Source: UKL13-2 sp036394575 (GTDB lineage Bacteria; Pseudomonadota; Gammaproteobacteria; Burkholderiales; Usitatibacteraceae). Taken from it: 64,000 nucleotides of DNA. Shown here piece by piece: positions 44,770-52,588 of this stretch. Each line of letters begins with the position of its first letter. The first letter of the stretch is position 1. A program made the position numbers and the translations under genes. The stretch is taken from NCBI GenBank assembly GCA_036394575.1, contig DASWEY010000005.1, positions 1 to 64,000 of the forward strand, in the 5' to 3' direction. The notes below the pieces were generated by a model, which saw nothing but the letters and a program-made list of their open reading frames with translations, searched no databases and had not been told where the DNA came from.

Positions 44770-44829
44770 AGCTTCTGAGTAGCAAATGCCCATGACTTTA
44801 GAGGGATGGGCATTTGCTACTCAGAAGCT
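44770..44829. repeat. 60-bp perfect palindrome at island right end
   Basis: The 24-base arms 44770-44793 and 44806-44829 are perfect inverse complements around the 12-base loop GACTTTAGAGGG. Each arm contains the island terminal sequence CTGAGTAGCAAATGCCCA. The palindrome looks like two abutted element ends, as in an internally deleted insertion element, or a hairpin recognised by a transposase. Confidence 0.88.
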
Positions 44830-44839
44830 CCGCCAGATG

Positions 44840-44867
44840 AAAAACGCCGCCTCCGGGCGGCGTTTTT
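44840..44867. terminator. Rho-independent terminator of yoaA, bidirectional
   Basis: AAAAACGCCGCC (44840-44851) pairs with GGCGGCGTTTTT (44856-44867) around TCCG. It is 57 bases past the yoaA stop on the minus strand and works on both strands. Confidence 0.9.
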
Positions 44868-44923
44868 CATTGTACAAGATGCCTTGCACAAGGCATCAAC
44901 AGTGCGACCATGGCACATGCCCT

Positions 44924-46924
44924 TCAGGCGGTCTGAAAAAAGGCCAGGGCCTCGGCCTCCAGGCGGGTGCGGCGCATCGGCGGCAGGCTCTGCCAGATAC
45001 GCTTGCCATATGGTTTATCGACCAGGCGCGTATCGCCGATCATCAGCACACCGCGATCCGACTCGTCGCGGATCAGGCGCCCGGCGCCCTGCTTCAATTT
45101 GATCGCGGCATGCGGTACCTGATAGTGCATGAAGGCATTGCCGCCGGCCTGGTTGATGGCGTCGATGCGCGCCGCCAGCACCGGATCGTCGGGCGCGGCG
45201 AACGGCAGCTTGTCGATCACCACCAGGGACAGGGCATCGCCTTTCACGTCCACCCCTTCCCAGAACGAATGACTGGCCACCAGCACCGCATTGCCCAGCT
45301 TGCGAAAGCGCTCCAGCAGTTCGGTGCGGGTGCCCTCGCCCTGCACCATCAGCGGATACTCAAGGCCATTTTTCTCGAACAGTTCCTTGAGCAGATCGTA
45401 GGCGCGATCCATGGCTTTCAGCGAGGTAAACAACAGGAAAGCGCGGCCCTGCGCGGCCGCGATCAGGGGCAGGGCCGTGTTGACGATGGCATCGGTATGC
45501 CCGGCGGTATTCGGGGGCGGCAGATTGGCCGGCAGGTACAGCAGGGCCTGGTTGGGATAATCAAAGGGCGAGGGCCAGGACGCGGTTTCGACCTTGCGTT
45601 CGCCGAAAGCGTCCTCGTCGAAACCTTCGTCCCTGGCTTCCGGCGCGATCAGGCCCATCTCGGTTTGATAGTGGCCGAAGTCGCCTTTCACCGCCAGCGT
45701 GGCCGAGGTAAAAATCCAGGCGCGCTTTTGCGCGAACACCTGGCTGCTGAAAATATTGGCGATCGACAGCGGCGTCAGATGAAACGCCAGCGACTGCGAA
45801 AACGCTTCCGCCCAGCGGATATAACCCTCGATGCCGCCGTCCTTGCCGGCCCCGAGCCACTGCGCCATTTTCTGCGCGAGCTCATCGGCGCGGTCCAGAC
45901 AATTGGCGATTTCCGGCGCGCGTGCCGACTGGCTCTCGAGCATTTCACGCAGCTCGCCCAACTGCTCCTGTGCCTTGGCGAAAGCATCGGTAAAACCTTC
46001 GCGCTCCGCTACTGCCGCACCGGGCATACGGCCGTAATCCTCGCGCACGATCAGGCGCAAATCGCGCGTCGCTTTGTCGAGGGTCAGCGCGGCGGCCTGC
46101 AAATCCTTGAAATCGGCGGCGTGGGCGATGCCCATCAGCCGCGAGTCGCGCGCCAGTTCCAGCAATTGCGAGGTCGATACCGATTCGCCAAAGAACATGG
46201 TCGCGGTGTCGGGCAACTGGTGCGCCTCGTCGAACACCACGGTATTGCAGGCCGGCAGCAGATCCTGCGCGCCGTCGTCCTTGAGCACCAGATCGGCGAA
46301 GAACAGGTGATGATTGACCACCACCACCTCGGCCTCCATCGCCGCCTTGCGCGCCTTCATCACGAAACAATCGGCGTAACGGCTGCATGCCGAACCCAGA
46401 CAGTTTTCGCGCGTCGACACCGCCGCACTCCAGGCGCTGGCGCGTTCGGGCACATCGGGCAATTCGGCCTTGTCGCCACTGCCGCCGCCGGCCAGGGAGC
46501 GCTCCGCAAAACGCCGAATCACCTGAATATGCTTGACGTCATCGCGGTTCATGAAGCGGCCGTCCGCCACCGCTTCCTCAAGGTGATGCAGGCAGACATA
46601 ATTGGCGCGGCCTTTCAGCAGCGCGGTGGATACCGGGATGCCGAGCGCCGCCACCACGGTGGGAATATCGCGGTGATAAAGCTGGTCCTGCAGGGTCTTG
46701 GTGCCGGTGGAAATGATCACCTTGCCGCCGGAACGCAGCGCAGGCACCAGATAGGCAAAGGTCTTGCCGGTGCCGGTGCCGGCCTCGGCGATGAACACGC
46801 CGGCGCGATCAATCGTCGCTTCAATTTTCTCCGCCATTTCGAGCTGACTGTGGCGATGACGGAAACCTTCGATGCGGGCCGCCAGCGGCCCCTCGGGGCC
46901 GAACAGATAGGGTAAATCGGACAT
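44924..46924 (-). CDS. yoaA: DinG-family Fe-S ATP-dependent helicase (YoaA-like)
   Basis: The 666-residue superfamily 2 XPD-like helicase has motif I AEAGTGTGKTFAY, Fe-S cysteines (CLGSACSRYADC region, one Cys before it), motif II VVFDEAHQL and C-terminal motif VI GAGRLIRDESDRG. The YoaA/DinG proteins are 5'-3' DNA helicases that work at R-loops and replication forks. Length fits YoaA. It is beside the right island end, which lies past its terminator. Confidence 0.9.
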   Translation of the reverse strand: MSDLPYLFGPEGPLAARIEGFRHRHSQLEMAEKIEATIDRAGVFIAEAGTGTGKTFAYLVPALRSGGKVIISTGTKTLQDQLYHRDIPTVVAALGIPVSTALLKGRANYVCLHHLEEAVADGRFMNRDDVKHIQVIRRFAERSLAGGGSGDKAELPDVPERASAWSAAVSTRENCLGSACSRYADCFVMKARKAAMEAEVVVVNHHLFFADLVLKDDGAQDLLPACNTVVFDEAHQLPDTATMFFGESVSTSQLLELARDSRLMGIAHAADFKDLQAAALTLDKATRDLRLIVREDYGRMPGAAVAEREGFTDAFAKAQEQLGELREMLESQSARAPEIANCLDRADELAQKMAQWLGAGKDGGIEGYIRWAEAFSQSLAFHLTPLSIANIFSSQVFAQKRAWIFTSATLAVKGDFGHYQTEMGLIAPEARDEGFDEDAFGERKVETASWPSPFDYPNQALLYLPANLPPPNTAGHTDAIVNTALPLIAAAQGRAFLLFTSLKAMDRAYDLLKELFEKNGLEYPLMVQGEGTRTELLERFRKLGNAVLVASHSFWEGVDVKGDALSLVVIDKLPFAAPDDPVLAARIDAINQAGGNAFMHYQVPHAAIKLKQGAGRLIRDESDRGVLMIGDTRLVDKPYGKRIWQSLPPMRRTRLEAEALAFFQTA

Positions 46925-47029
46925 GCGCGATGATACCGCGGCATGCGGGTGCAGCGCCGATCCTCACCTTCGAGGACTTGCGTGCATGGACTGGGCGCCG
47001 TCAAAAACGGCGTTACAAATAGTAAAACT

Positions 47030-47085
47030 CCAGCATTGGCGCGGCTTTCAGGCCAAAAATGCCTCAAACACCGCGCCAATGCTGG
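47030..47085. repeat. 56-bp palindromic dispersed repeat, copy B
   Basis: CCAGCATTGGCGCGG (47030-47044) pairs exactly with CCGCGCCAATGCTGG (47071-47085). It lies 25 bases past the stop of the truncated permease tail (47110), the same distance as copy C from the intact permease, so the surrounding DNA is duplicated. Confidence 0.9.
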
Positions 47086-47109
47086 CGTTTCTATTTCAGA
47101 TTCGCAAAT

Positions 47110-47227
47110 TCAAGAACGTCCGAAGATGATGCGTTCACGCTGCAGCAACCGCCTCAGCAGGACAATTGAGATGATTGCAATCAGCGCGCAGATCCCCATC
47201 GGCGGCAGGAAGTGGATCGCCTGCTCC
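47110..47227 (-). pseudogene. Truncated ABC-2 permease C-terminal tail
   Basis: Read on the minus strand, the segment encodes QAIHFLPPMGICALIAIISI and onward to QRERIIFGRS followed by a stop at 47112-47110. This corresponds to the last 38 residues of the intact permease at 48980 (QAIHFLLPMGICVLIAVVSI ... QRESIIFGRS). About one base in five differs, so it is an old paralogue. Everything upstream of it has been replaced by a transposase-like fragment at 47228. Confidence 0.8.
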
Positions 47228-47361
47228 TACTTCCGGCTCACCGCCCGATTGACCGTCGAATAGTGCACCTTGCAGGCATCCGCGATGGCCTGCACGGTGT
47301 AGTCGCCGGTCGCATATGCCCGCGCCGCCATGCCCGGCGGGCATTGATCCTGTAACCGTCG
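47228..47361 (-). pseudogene. Transposase C-terminal remnant (RAYT-like HTH)
   Basis: The minus-strand frame ends AYATGDYTVQAIADACKVHYSTVNRAVSRK with a stop at 47230-47228; residues before it (RRRLQDQCPPG) also fit. The VQAIADACKVHYSTVNRAV helix-turn-helix is typical of the C-terminus of REP-associated tyrosine transposases, although other transposases share it. No N-terminal catalytic part remains. It lies between the broken permease and the end of the FMN dehydrogenase gene and overlaps neither appreciably. Confidence 0.6.
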
Positions 47362-47362
47362 T

Positions 47363-48646
47363 CTATGCGCGACTCACGTGTTTCCGAGTGATCTGGCCGA
47401 CGTTCAGAGCGCCTACCTGACGCATGATTGTGACGAACTCGGAATCCACGATCTCCAGCACGCGGTCCACGCCGGGCTCGCCGAAGGAGGCGAGGCCCCA
47501 CACGTATGGCCGGCCGATGCCGACCGCGCTGGCGCCCATGGCGAGCGCCTTCAAGACGTCGGTGCCGCGCCGCACGCCGCCGTCGACGAGCACCGGGATG
47601 CGGCCGCCCACCGCTTCCACGACTTCGACCAGCACGTCGATCGTCGCCTGCCCGCTCTCTTCTGCGCGGCCGCCGTGGTTGGAGACAATGATGGCGTCCA
47701 CGCCGTGGCGCGTCGCCTCCCTGGCGTCCTCACCGGTCATGATGCCCTTCAGCACCAGCTTGCCCTTCACGATCGCGCGCAAGCGATCGATGAATTCCCA
47801 TGTCATGCCGGTGCCATAGAGGTTGGTCACCTTCGACACGTCGATGCCGTTAAAGTTGGCCTTGCGGCTCACCTCGTTGGCGAAGGCGCCCGGCTTGTGG
47901 CACACCGTGCAGTCCCGCTGGTCCAGGCGCCGCATGCGGAACATGTCCTCCGTGTTGCGCCCGCCCTGCCGGTCAACGGTGAGGACGATCGCGGGCGAAC
48001 CTGCGGCCTCCGCGTTCCTCACCAACGCCTGCGTCACGTTCCAGTCGTCGGTCGGGTACAGCATGAACCACGCCGGCGTCCCGTGCGCCTTGTTCACGTC
48101 GGCGATGTTCGCGTTGTCGACAGTCGAGAGAATCATCTGGTGCTTGCGCTTGCCGGCGGCGCGCGCCACCGCGACCCCCGCCTCGCCGTTGTAAGCGCCG
48201 AGGCTGCTTACCGGGCAGAGGAAGACGGGGCTCGCCCACGTCTCGCCGAGGATCTTCACGCTGGTGTCGATCTTGCGTGCGTCGATAAGGCGCTGGACAC
48301 GGATGTTGTACTTCGCGTAGGCCGTATGGTTGCCGTCGCGCGTGGCGTTGCCGTCGACTCCGCTCTCGAGATAGCCCCAGTGCGTCGGCGCGCCCTGCGC
48401 GAACATGGCCTTCTGCGCCGCCGGCTCGAACTCGAAGACGTTGATTGCCTGGTGCGGCGCGGTGATGATGCCGTCCGCGCCGGTGGCGACATTTGCACCG
48501 CGCAGCGCGTCGTAGCTCTGCGCGAGCGCCCCTCCGGGAGAGGATGCAAGCAGGGCAGCTATCGTCGAAGACAGGGCGGGCGTCGCCAGCAGGGGACTGC
48601 CTGCGAGGAAGCCAAGGAATTTGCGGCGTGCAACTTCTCGATTCAT
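47363..48646 (-). CDS. FMN-dependent alpha-hydroxy-acid dehydrogenase, Tat-exported
   Basis: The 427-residue protein begins with a Tat signal (ARRKFLGFLAGSPLLATPAL ...) and continues with the TIM barrel of the lactate oxidase/glycolate oxidase family. FMN and active-site motifs are visible: PVSSLGAYNGEAG, LVLKGIMTGEDA (lysine), IVSNHGGR (histidine and arginine) and VLVDGGVRRGTDVLKALAMGA. It should oxidise a 2-hydroxy acid such as lactate in the periplasm. Base use is richer in C at third positions than in neighbours, and it sits between transposase debris and a repeat, suggesting acquisition. Substrate cannot be told. Confidence 0.85.
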   Translation of the reverse strand: MNREVARRKFLGFLAGSPLLATPALSSTIAALLASSPGGALAQSYDALRGANVATGADGIITAPHQAINVFEFEPAAQKAMFAQGAPTHWGYLESGVDGNATRDGNHTAYAKYNIRVQRLIDARKIDTSVKILGETWASPVFLCPVSSLGAYNGEAGVAVARAAGKRKHQMILSTVDNANIADVNKAHGTPAWFMLYPTDDWNVTQALVRNAEAAGSPAIVLTVDRQGGRNTEDMFRMRRLDQRDCTVCHKPGAFANEVSRKANFNGIDVSKVTNLYGTGMTWEFIDRLRAIVKGKLVLKGIMTGEDAREATRHGVDAIIVSNHGGRAEESGQATIDVLVEVVEAVGGRIPVLVDGGVRRGTDVLKALAMGASAVGIGRPYVWGLASFGEPGVDRVLEIVDSEFVTIMRQVGALNVGQITRKHVSRA

Positions 48647-48899
48647 GTGGTTTCTCCTTGAGTAAACAATTGAGGTTCCCCCTGGAATTCGTCTTCCGGC
48701 TTGTGTCAGTTGACAGCCTGTCTCATGACGCTACGCTTGATCGATATCGATCGAGAATCACTTTAGGTAACGCGAAAGCCGGTGTCTTTAAAATTCTTGC
48801 GTGTGTAACTTCATGTTGGAAAATTGGGGGCTTGCAATATGGCGCCCCTCATCTCGCCCCAAAAGCTGCTTCGCTTATCACACCGTCCCACATAAAACC
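48647..48899. promoter_or_regulatory. Leader region of the FMN dehydrogenase with two palindromes
   Basis: No gene is seen. Between 48700 and 48760 there is TGTCAGTTGACA and then GATCGATATCGATC (48739-48752), a perfect 14-base palindrome, in the place expected for promoter and operator of the minus-strand gene. Neither matches a regulator I can name. Confidence 0.45.
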
Positions 48900-48955
48900 C
48901 CAGCATCGGCGCGCTTTCCAAAGCAAAAATGCCCCGAAAGCCGCGCCAATGCTGG
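48900..48955. repeat. 56-bp palindromic dispersed repeat, copy C
   Basis: CCAGCATCGGCGCG (48900-48913) pairs, with one mismatch, with CGCGCCAATGCTGG (48942-48955). The centre AAGCAAAAATGCCCC is the family centre. It lies 25 bases past the intact permease stop. Confidence 0.88.
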
Positions 48956-48979
48956 ACTTTCACTTTCCAAAAACGCGCC

Positions 48980-50158
48980 CTACGACCTTCCAAAAATAAT
49001 GCTTTCCCGCTGCAGCAGGTGCGTCAGCAGTGCGATCGACACCACCGCAATCAGCACGCAAATGCCCATCGGCAACAGGAAGTGGATCGCCTGCACCGGC
49101 TCGCCGCGCAGGATGCGCGTCAGCACCATCAGCTGGCCCAGCATGGGCACAAACAACTGCCAGACGGCGTCCTTGAACTGGCCGAACATCGACACCACCG
49201 GTACCAGCGACAGCCCGCTGACCAGGTAGCTCACATAGGTCTGCGCTTCCTTGAACGTGCGCCCATAGGTGGCGATCAGCATCTGCAGGGCGCCGATCGC
49301 CGGCGCGAAGGGGAACAGCATGGCGGCGAACAGCAGGTATTGCGCGGGGCTGAGCGAGATGACGCCGGCCAGCTTGGGCATCGGCGCGAACGCCAGGGTG
49401 AGGCCGAAACCCAGCAGGATCAGAGTGACGATGACAATGCCGTAAACCGCCACTGCGCCCCATTTGCCGATGATCACCGCGGACCGCGACACCGGGTTCA
49501 TCAGCAGCGGTTCCAGCGAGCCGCGTTCGCGCTCACCCGCGGTCATGTCGATCGCCACCGCCACGCAGCCGGTGACGCCGACGATCAGCGCCATCCACGG
49601 GATGATGAACAGCAGCATGGCGGCGCGTTGCGCCGGCGTGCCCATATTGACGTCCTGCACCTCGACCGCACGCATCACCTGCGGCGATACGCCGCGCGCG
49701 ATCAGACGCTGGACGGTGACCTCTCCATTGAACGCGCGCAACAGGCGGCGCAACACGCCGCCGGCGCCACCGCCGGTATCCTGGCGGGTGTCGTCGTACA
49801 CCAGTTCGACTTCGGCCTTGCCGCTCACAAACTTCTGCTGAAAATCTTTCGGGATCACCAGCACCGCATCATGCTTGCCCTGCTTGATCAGTTCGCGAAA
49901 ATCCGGCTTCGGGTCCTTGATGGTCACATCCTGGCGCGCAAAGAAATTGACCAGTTGCGGCGAATTCTCGACGCCCTGCACATAGACCTCGCGCTTCTCG
50001 GCTTTTTCCTCGACGCTGGAAACAAAATAGGTCAGGCCGACCAGGATCAGCGGGCCCATCACGATCGACAGGGTGAACACCATCAAGGCAGTACGACGGT
50101 CGCGCAGATGGTCGCGAAGTTCCTTGCGCAACACCGTCAATATGGTTGCGATGCTCAT
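48980..50158 (-). CDS. natB: ABC-2 exporter permease, NatB-like
   Basis: The 392-residue protein (start ATG 50158, overlapping the ATPase gene by four bases) has an N-terminal membrane segment (ALMVFTLSIVMGPLILVGLTYF), a long periplasmic domain (about 60-200) and five or six further membrane segments, the ABC-2 layout. NatB-type permeases export sodium or other small substrates with the NatA ATPase. It is followed by repeat C. Confidence 0.88.
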   Translation of the reverse strand: MSIATILTVLRKELRDHLRDRRTALMVFTLSIVMGPLILVGLTYFVSSVEEKAEKREVYVQGVENSPQLVNFFARQDVTIKDPKPDFRELIKQGKHDAVLVIPKDFQQKFVSGKAEVELVYDDTRQDTGGGAGGVLRRLLRAFNGEVTVQRLIARGVSPQVMRAVEVQDVNMGTPAQRAAMLLFIIPWMALIVGVTGCVAVAIDMTAGERERGSLEPLLMNPVSRSAVIIGKWGAVAVYGIVIVTLILLGFGLTLAFAPMPKLAGVISLSPAQYLLFAAMLFPFAPAIGALQMLIATYGRTFKEAQTYVSYLVSGLSLVPVVSMFGQFKDAVWQLFVPMLGQLMVLTRILRGEPVQAIHFLLPMGICVLIAVVSIALLTHLLQRESIIFGRS

Positions 50159-50901
50159 GGTGCAGCCTCCGCGCCGTGTGCGCCATCGATTTCGGCCAGC
50201 GCGACAAACGCATCCTCCAGATTGTTCTTGCCGCTCATCGCCAGCAGCGCATCGGCGCTGCCCTGCGCCGTCACCCTGCCCCGCGCAATGATGACGATCT
50301 CGTCGCACAGCGCCGCCACCTCCTGCATGATGTGGCTGGAAAACATCACCGTGCGGCCCTCGGCCTTGAGGCGCTTGATCAGTTCGCGCAAGGCGCGCGT
50401 GGTCATCACATCGAGGCCATTGGTGGGCTCGTCCAGCACCACATGCGAGGGTTCGTGCACCAGGGCGCGCACGATCGCCACCTTCATGCGCTCGCCTTGC
50501 GAAAAGCCTTCGGTGCGGCGGTCAAGAATATCTTTCATGTCCAGCCAGTCGGCGAACCTGGCAATGGTTTTTCCCGAACGGGTGGCATCGACGCCGCGCA
50601 AATCAGCGTAATAACGGATGTTCTCGCGCGCCGTCATGCGCGTGTAGAGGCCGCGCGCATCGGTGAGCAGGCCGGAAATCCGGCGCACGCCCCCGGGATC
50701 GCGGGCGGCATCGATGCCGTTGACCTGCACGCTGCCGCCGCCGATGCTGACCAGGGTGCCGATCATGCGGATGGTCGTGGTCTTGCCGGCGCCATTGGGC
50801 CCGAGCAGACCGGTGGTCGCCCCCGCCTTGGCGATGAACGAGACGCCATCGACCGCGGCGACCGCGCCAAAATGTTTCCTGAGATCGCGAACTTCAATCA
50901 T
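50155..50901 (-). CDS. natA: ABC transporter ATPase, NatA-like
   Basis: The 248-residue ATPase has Walker A GLLGPNGAGKTTTIRM, signature FSQGERMKVAI and Walker B HVVLDEPTNGLD. It energises the neighbouring ABC-2 permease. It overlaps both neighbours by four bases, so hydrolase-ATPase-permease form one operon. The transported substrate is unknown. Confidence 0.9.
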   Translation of the reverse strand: MIEVRDLRKHFGAVAAVDGVSFIAKAGATTGLLGPNGAGKTTTIRMIGTLVSIGGGSVQVNGIDAARDPGGVRRISGLLTDARGLYTRMTARENIRYYADLRGVDATRSGKTIARFADWLDMKDILDRRTEGFSQGERMKVAIVRALVHEPSHVVLDEPTNGLDVMTTRALRELIKRLKAEGRTVMFSSHIMQEVAALCDEIVIIARGRVTAQGSADALLAMSGKNNLEDAFVALAEIDGAHGAEAAP

Positions 50902-52430
50902 CGCGGTTCTCCCTGGCCGCGCGGCGCGGCAAGGGCCGGCTTGGCCGCATCTTTTTTCTTGTCCTGCAGCGGTTCATAGAACATCGGTCGCGGCAGGCGT
51001 TGCAGGCAGGCGCCGTCGAGGCCGGCGACGCTGGCGGTTTCGATGAATTTCCTGACGATCTTCGGCGCGCAGCCGCGGGTACTGACGCCGTGCCCGACAT
51101 TGGGGGCAACCAGATGAAGCGCATTGTTCAGGCTGCGCCAGACCTCCTCGCCGTGCACCGGCGGCGTCACCGGGTCGAGCCCGCCACTCAGGAGCAGCAC
51201 CGGCCGGTCCGATTTCACCGGCTGGGAAAAATCGGGCGGCACTTTTCCCTTTGGCCAGCTTTCGCATGCCTTGGCAAATTCATCGATGAACAAACGGCCG
51301 AACGGCGCGCGTCCGCTTTCGCGCCCGGCATCCGCCGGCGCAATGCGCGGCACGTCCTCGGCGCATACCACCGACATGCGCATGCCGAAAGCGATCTTGT
51401 CCTCGGCGAAATCGCCGAACAGTGCGCCCTGCGAGAGCAGCGGTGCGAAGTTGCCTCCCTCGGCGGCATGCAGGGTCGCCGGCAGCAGGGCGCTCATTTC
51501 GGGCACGTAGAGCGTGGCAAATACCGACATCAGGACCATGTCGCGCGTGATCTCGATGTCGCGGACGTTACCGGTAAGCGGATCGGCAATGGCAGCCTTG
51601 CGCGGTGTTTTTTCCAGCGACGCGAGCAATCGCCCGACATGCGCCTGCAGATCCGGGAAGGCCTTCGCGCAACGCGGTTCCTTGTCGCAGGCCACCAGCA
51701 TTTTGTCATACGACGCACCGGCGTCGCGGCTGAACCCCAGCGGAAGCGCCATCGACGGCGGCGCCACGCCGTCGATCACCACGCTGCGCACCTGGTCCGG
51801 GTAGCGGCGCAGATATTCCATCGCGGCGCGCGTGCCGTAAGAGCCGCCCCAGAGATTGATCCGGCGATAGCCCAGCGCCGCACGCACCTCGTCGTAGTCC
51901 GCCATCGCAATTGTGGTGGTGTACTGGGTGAGGTCGGCTATCTGCGCAAGTTTGTCGCGGCACGCGGCAATCAGCTTGAGGGTCAGCGCATCGCGCTTGA
52001 CGGGCTCCGCCATGCCCGGTGTATCGATATCGGGCATTTTGCAATTGAGAAAATTCGATTTGCCGGTGCCGCGCTGATCGATCAGCACGATATCGCGCTT
52101 GGCATTGAGTCCCCCCAGAATCGCCAGTGCCTGCGGCCCCAACTCGGCCGCCGCCTGTCCCGGCCCGCCCGCGAACAGGAAAATGGGGTCGGGCTCCTTG
52201 GCGCGCGCGCTGGCCGGCAGCACGACAATATTCAGCGGAATCTTGCGCCCTTGCGCCATCTCGCGATTTTCGAATACCTCGTAGCGGGCGCATTTCACTT
52301 CGACATCCACGCCGGCAACGCGGCAACCTTGCAGCGTCAGCGCAGCGGCTGCCGGCGCATCGCCAAGGTCGTCGCAGGCGGCAAGCAGGGTGAGCGTGGC
52401 GGCCGCAATCAATTTGACGGGGATAGACAT
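50898..52430 (-). CDS. Alpha/beta hydrolase, TAP-like, lipoprotein
   Basis: The 510-residue protein has a lipoprotein-like signal (ATLTLLAACDD), an oxyanion text FLFAGGPGQAA, catalytic serine in GGSYGTRAAME and the C-terminal TAP-like domain with LSGGLDPVTPP (Asp) and VGHGVS (His). Proteins of this type cut amino acids from short peptides; the location outside the membrane is predicted. It heads the ABC operon by a four-base overlap, so peptide processing and export may be linked, which is inference. Confidence 0.85.
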   Translation of the reverse strand: MSIPVKLIAAATLTLLAACDDLGDAPAAAALTLQGCRVAGVDVEVKCARYEVFENREMAQGRKIPLNIVVLPASARAKEPDPIFLFAGGPGQAAAELGPQALAILGGLNAKRDIVLIDQRGTGKSNFLNCKMPDIDTPGMAEPVKRDALTLKLIAACRDKLAQIADLTQYTTTIAMADYDEVRAALGYRRINLWGGSYGTRAAMEYLRRYPDQVRSVVIDGVAPPSMALPLGFSRDAGASYDKMLVACDKEPRCAKAFPDLQAHVGRLLASLEKTPRKAAIADPLTGNVRDIEITRDMVLMSVFATLYVPEMSALLPATLHAAEGGNFAPLLSQGALFGDFAEDKIAFGMRMSVVCAEDVPRIAPADAGRESGRAPFGRLFIDEFAKACESWPKGKVPPDFSQPVKSDRPVLLLSGGLDPVTPPVHGEEVWRSLNNALHLVAPNVGHGVSTRGCAPKIVRKFIETASVAGLDGACLQRLPRPMFYEPLQDKKKDAAKPALAAPRGQGEPR

Positions 52431-52588
52431 GGTGGCAGCGAATTCCTCGGAAGAAGACCAGCCCGCACCTTATCTGGCGCACGCTGCCCTGTCAAAAATG
52501 CTGCGACGAATCCCCGTTCCCGGCCGATGAAACCGGCTTTGCGGCCAGCAGTGCGAGGCAACCACCATCAAGACCCTATAATTCGTCC

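Larger units (their letters stand above)
32517..44824. mobile_element. Genomic island carrying an Ssp-type phosphorothioation and restriction locus
   Basis: The segment is bounded by CTGAGTAGCAAATGCCCA at 32517-32534 and its exact inverse complement at 44807-44824. A third, direct copy is at 44775-44792. Inside, base composition is visibly lower in GC than on either side and codons end in A/T more often. All cargo is accessory: six defence genes, an orphan and a small HTH gene. No integrase or transposase was found, so it may be a non-autonomous transposon-like unit or the remnant of one. The left end abuts the 3' side of the small-protein gene and the right end abuts the yoaA terminator. Confidence 0.7.

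Noticed and set aside
44578..44793. 71-codon minus-strand frame next to the island end
   Set aside because: It starts inside the palindrome, shares only the MGICYSE translation of the repeat, and lacks a ribosome site or homology.
47135..47344. 69-codon minus-strand frame near the permease remnant
   Set aside because: It is a shadow frame; the real remnants are in other frames and match the permease tail and a transposase HTH.
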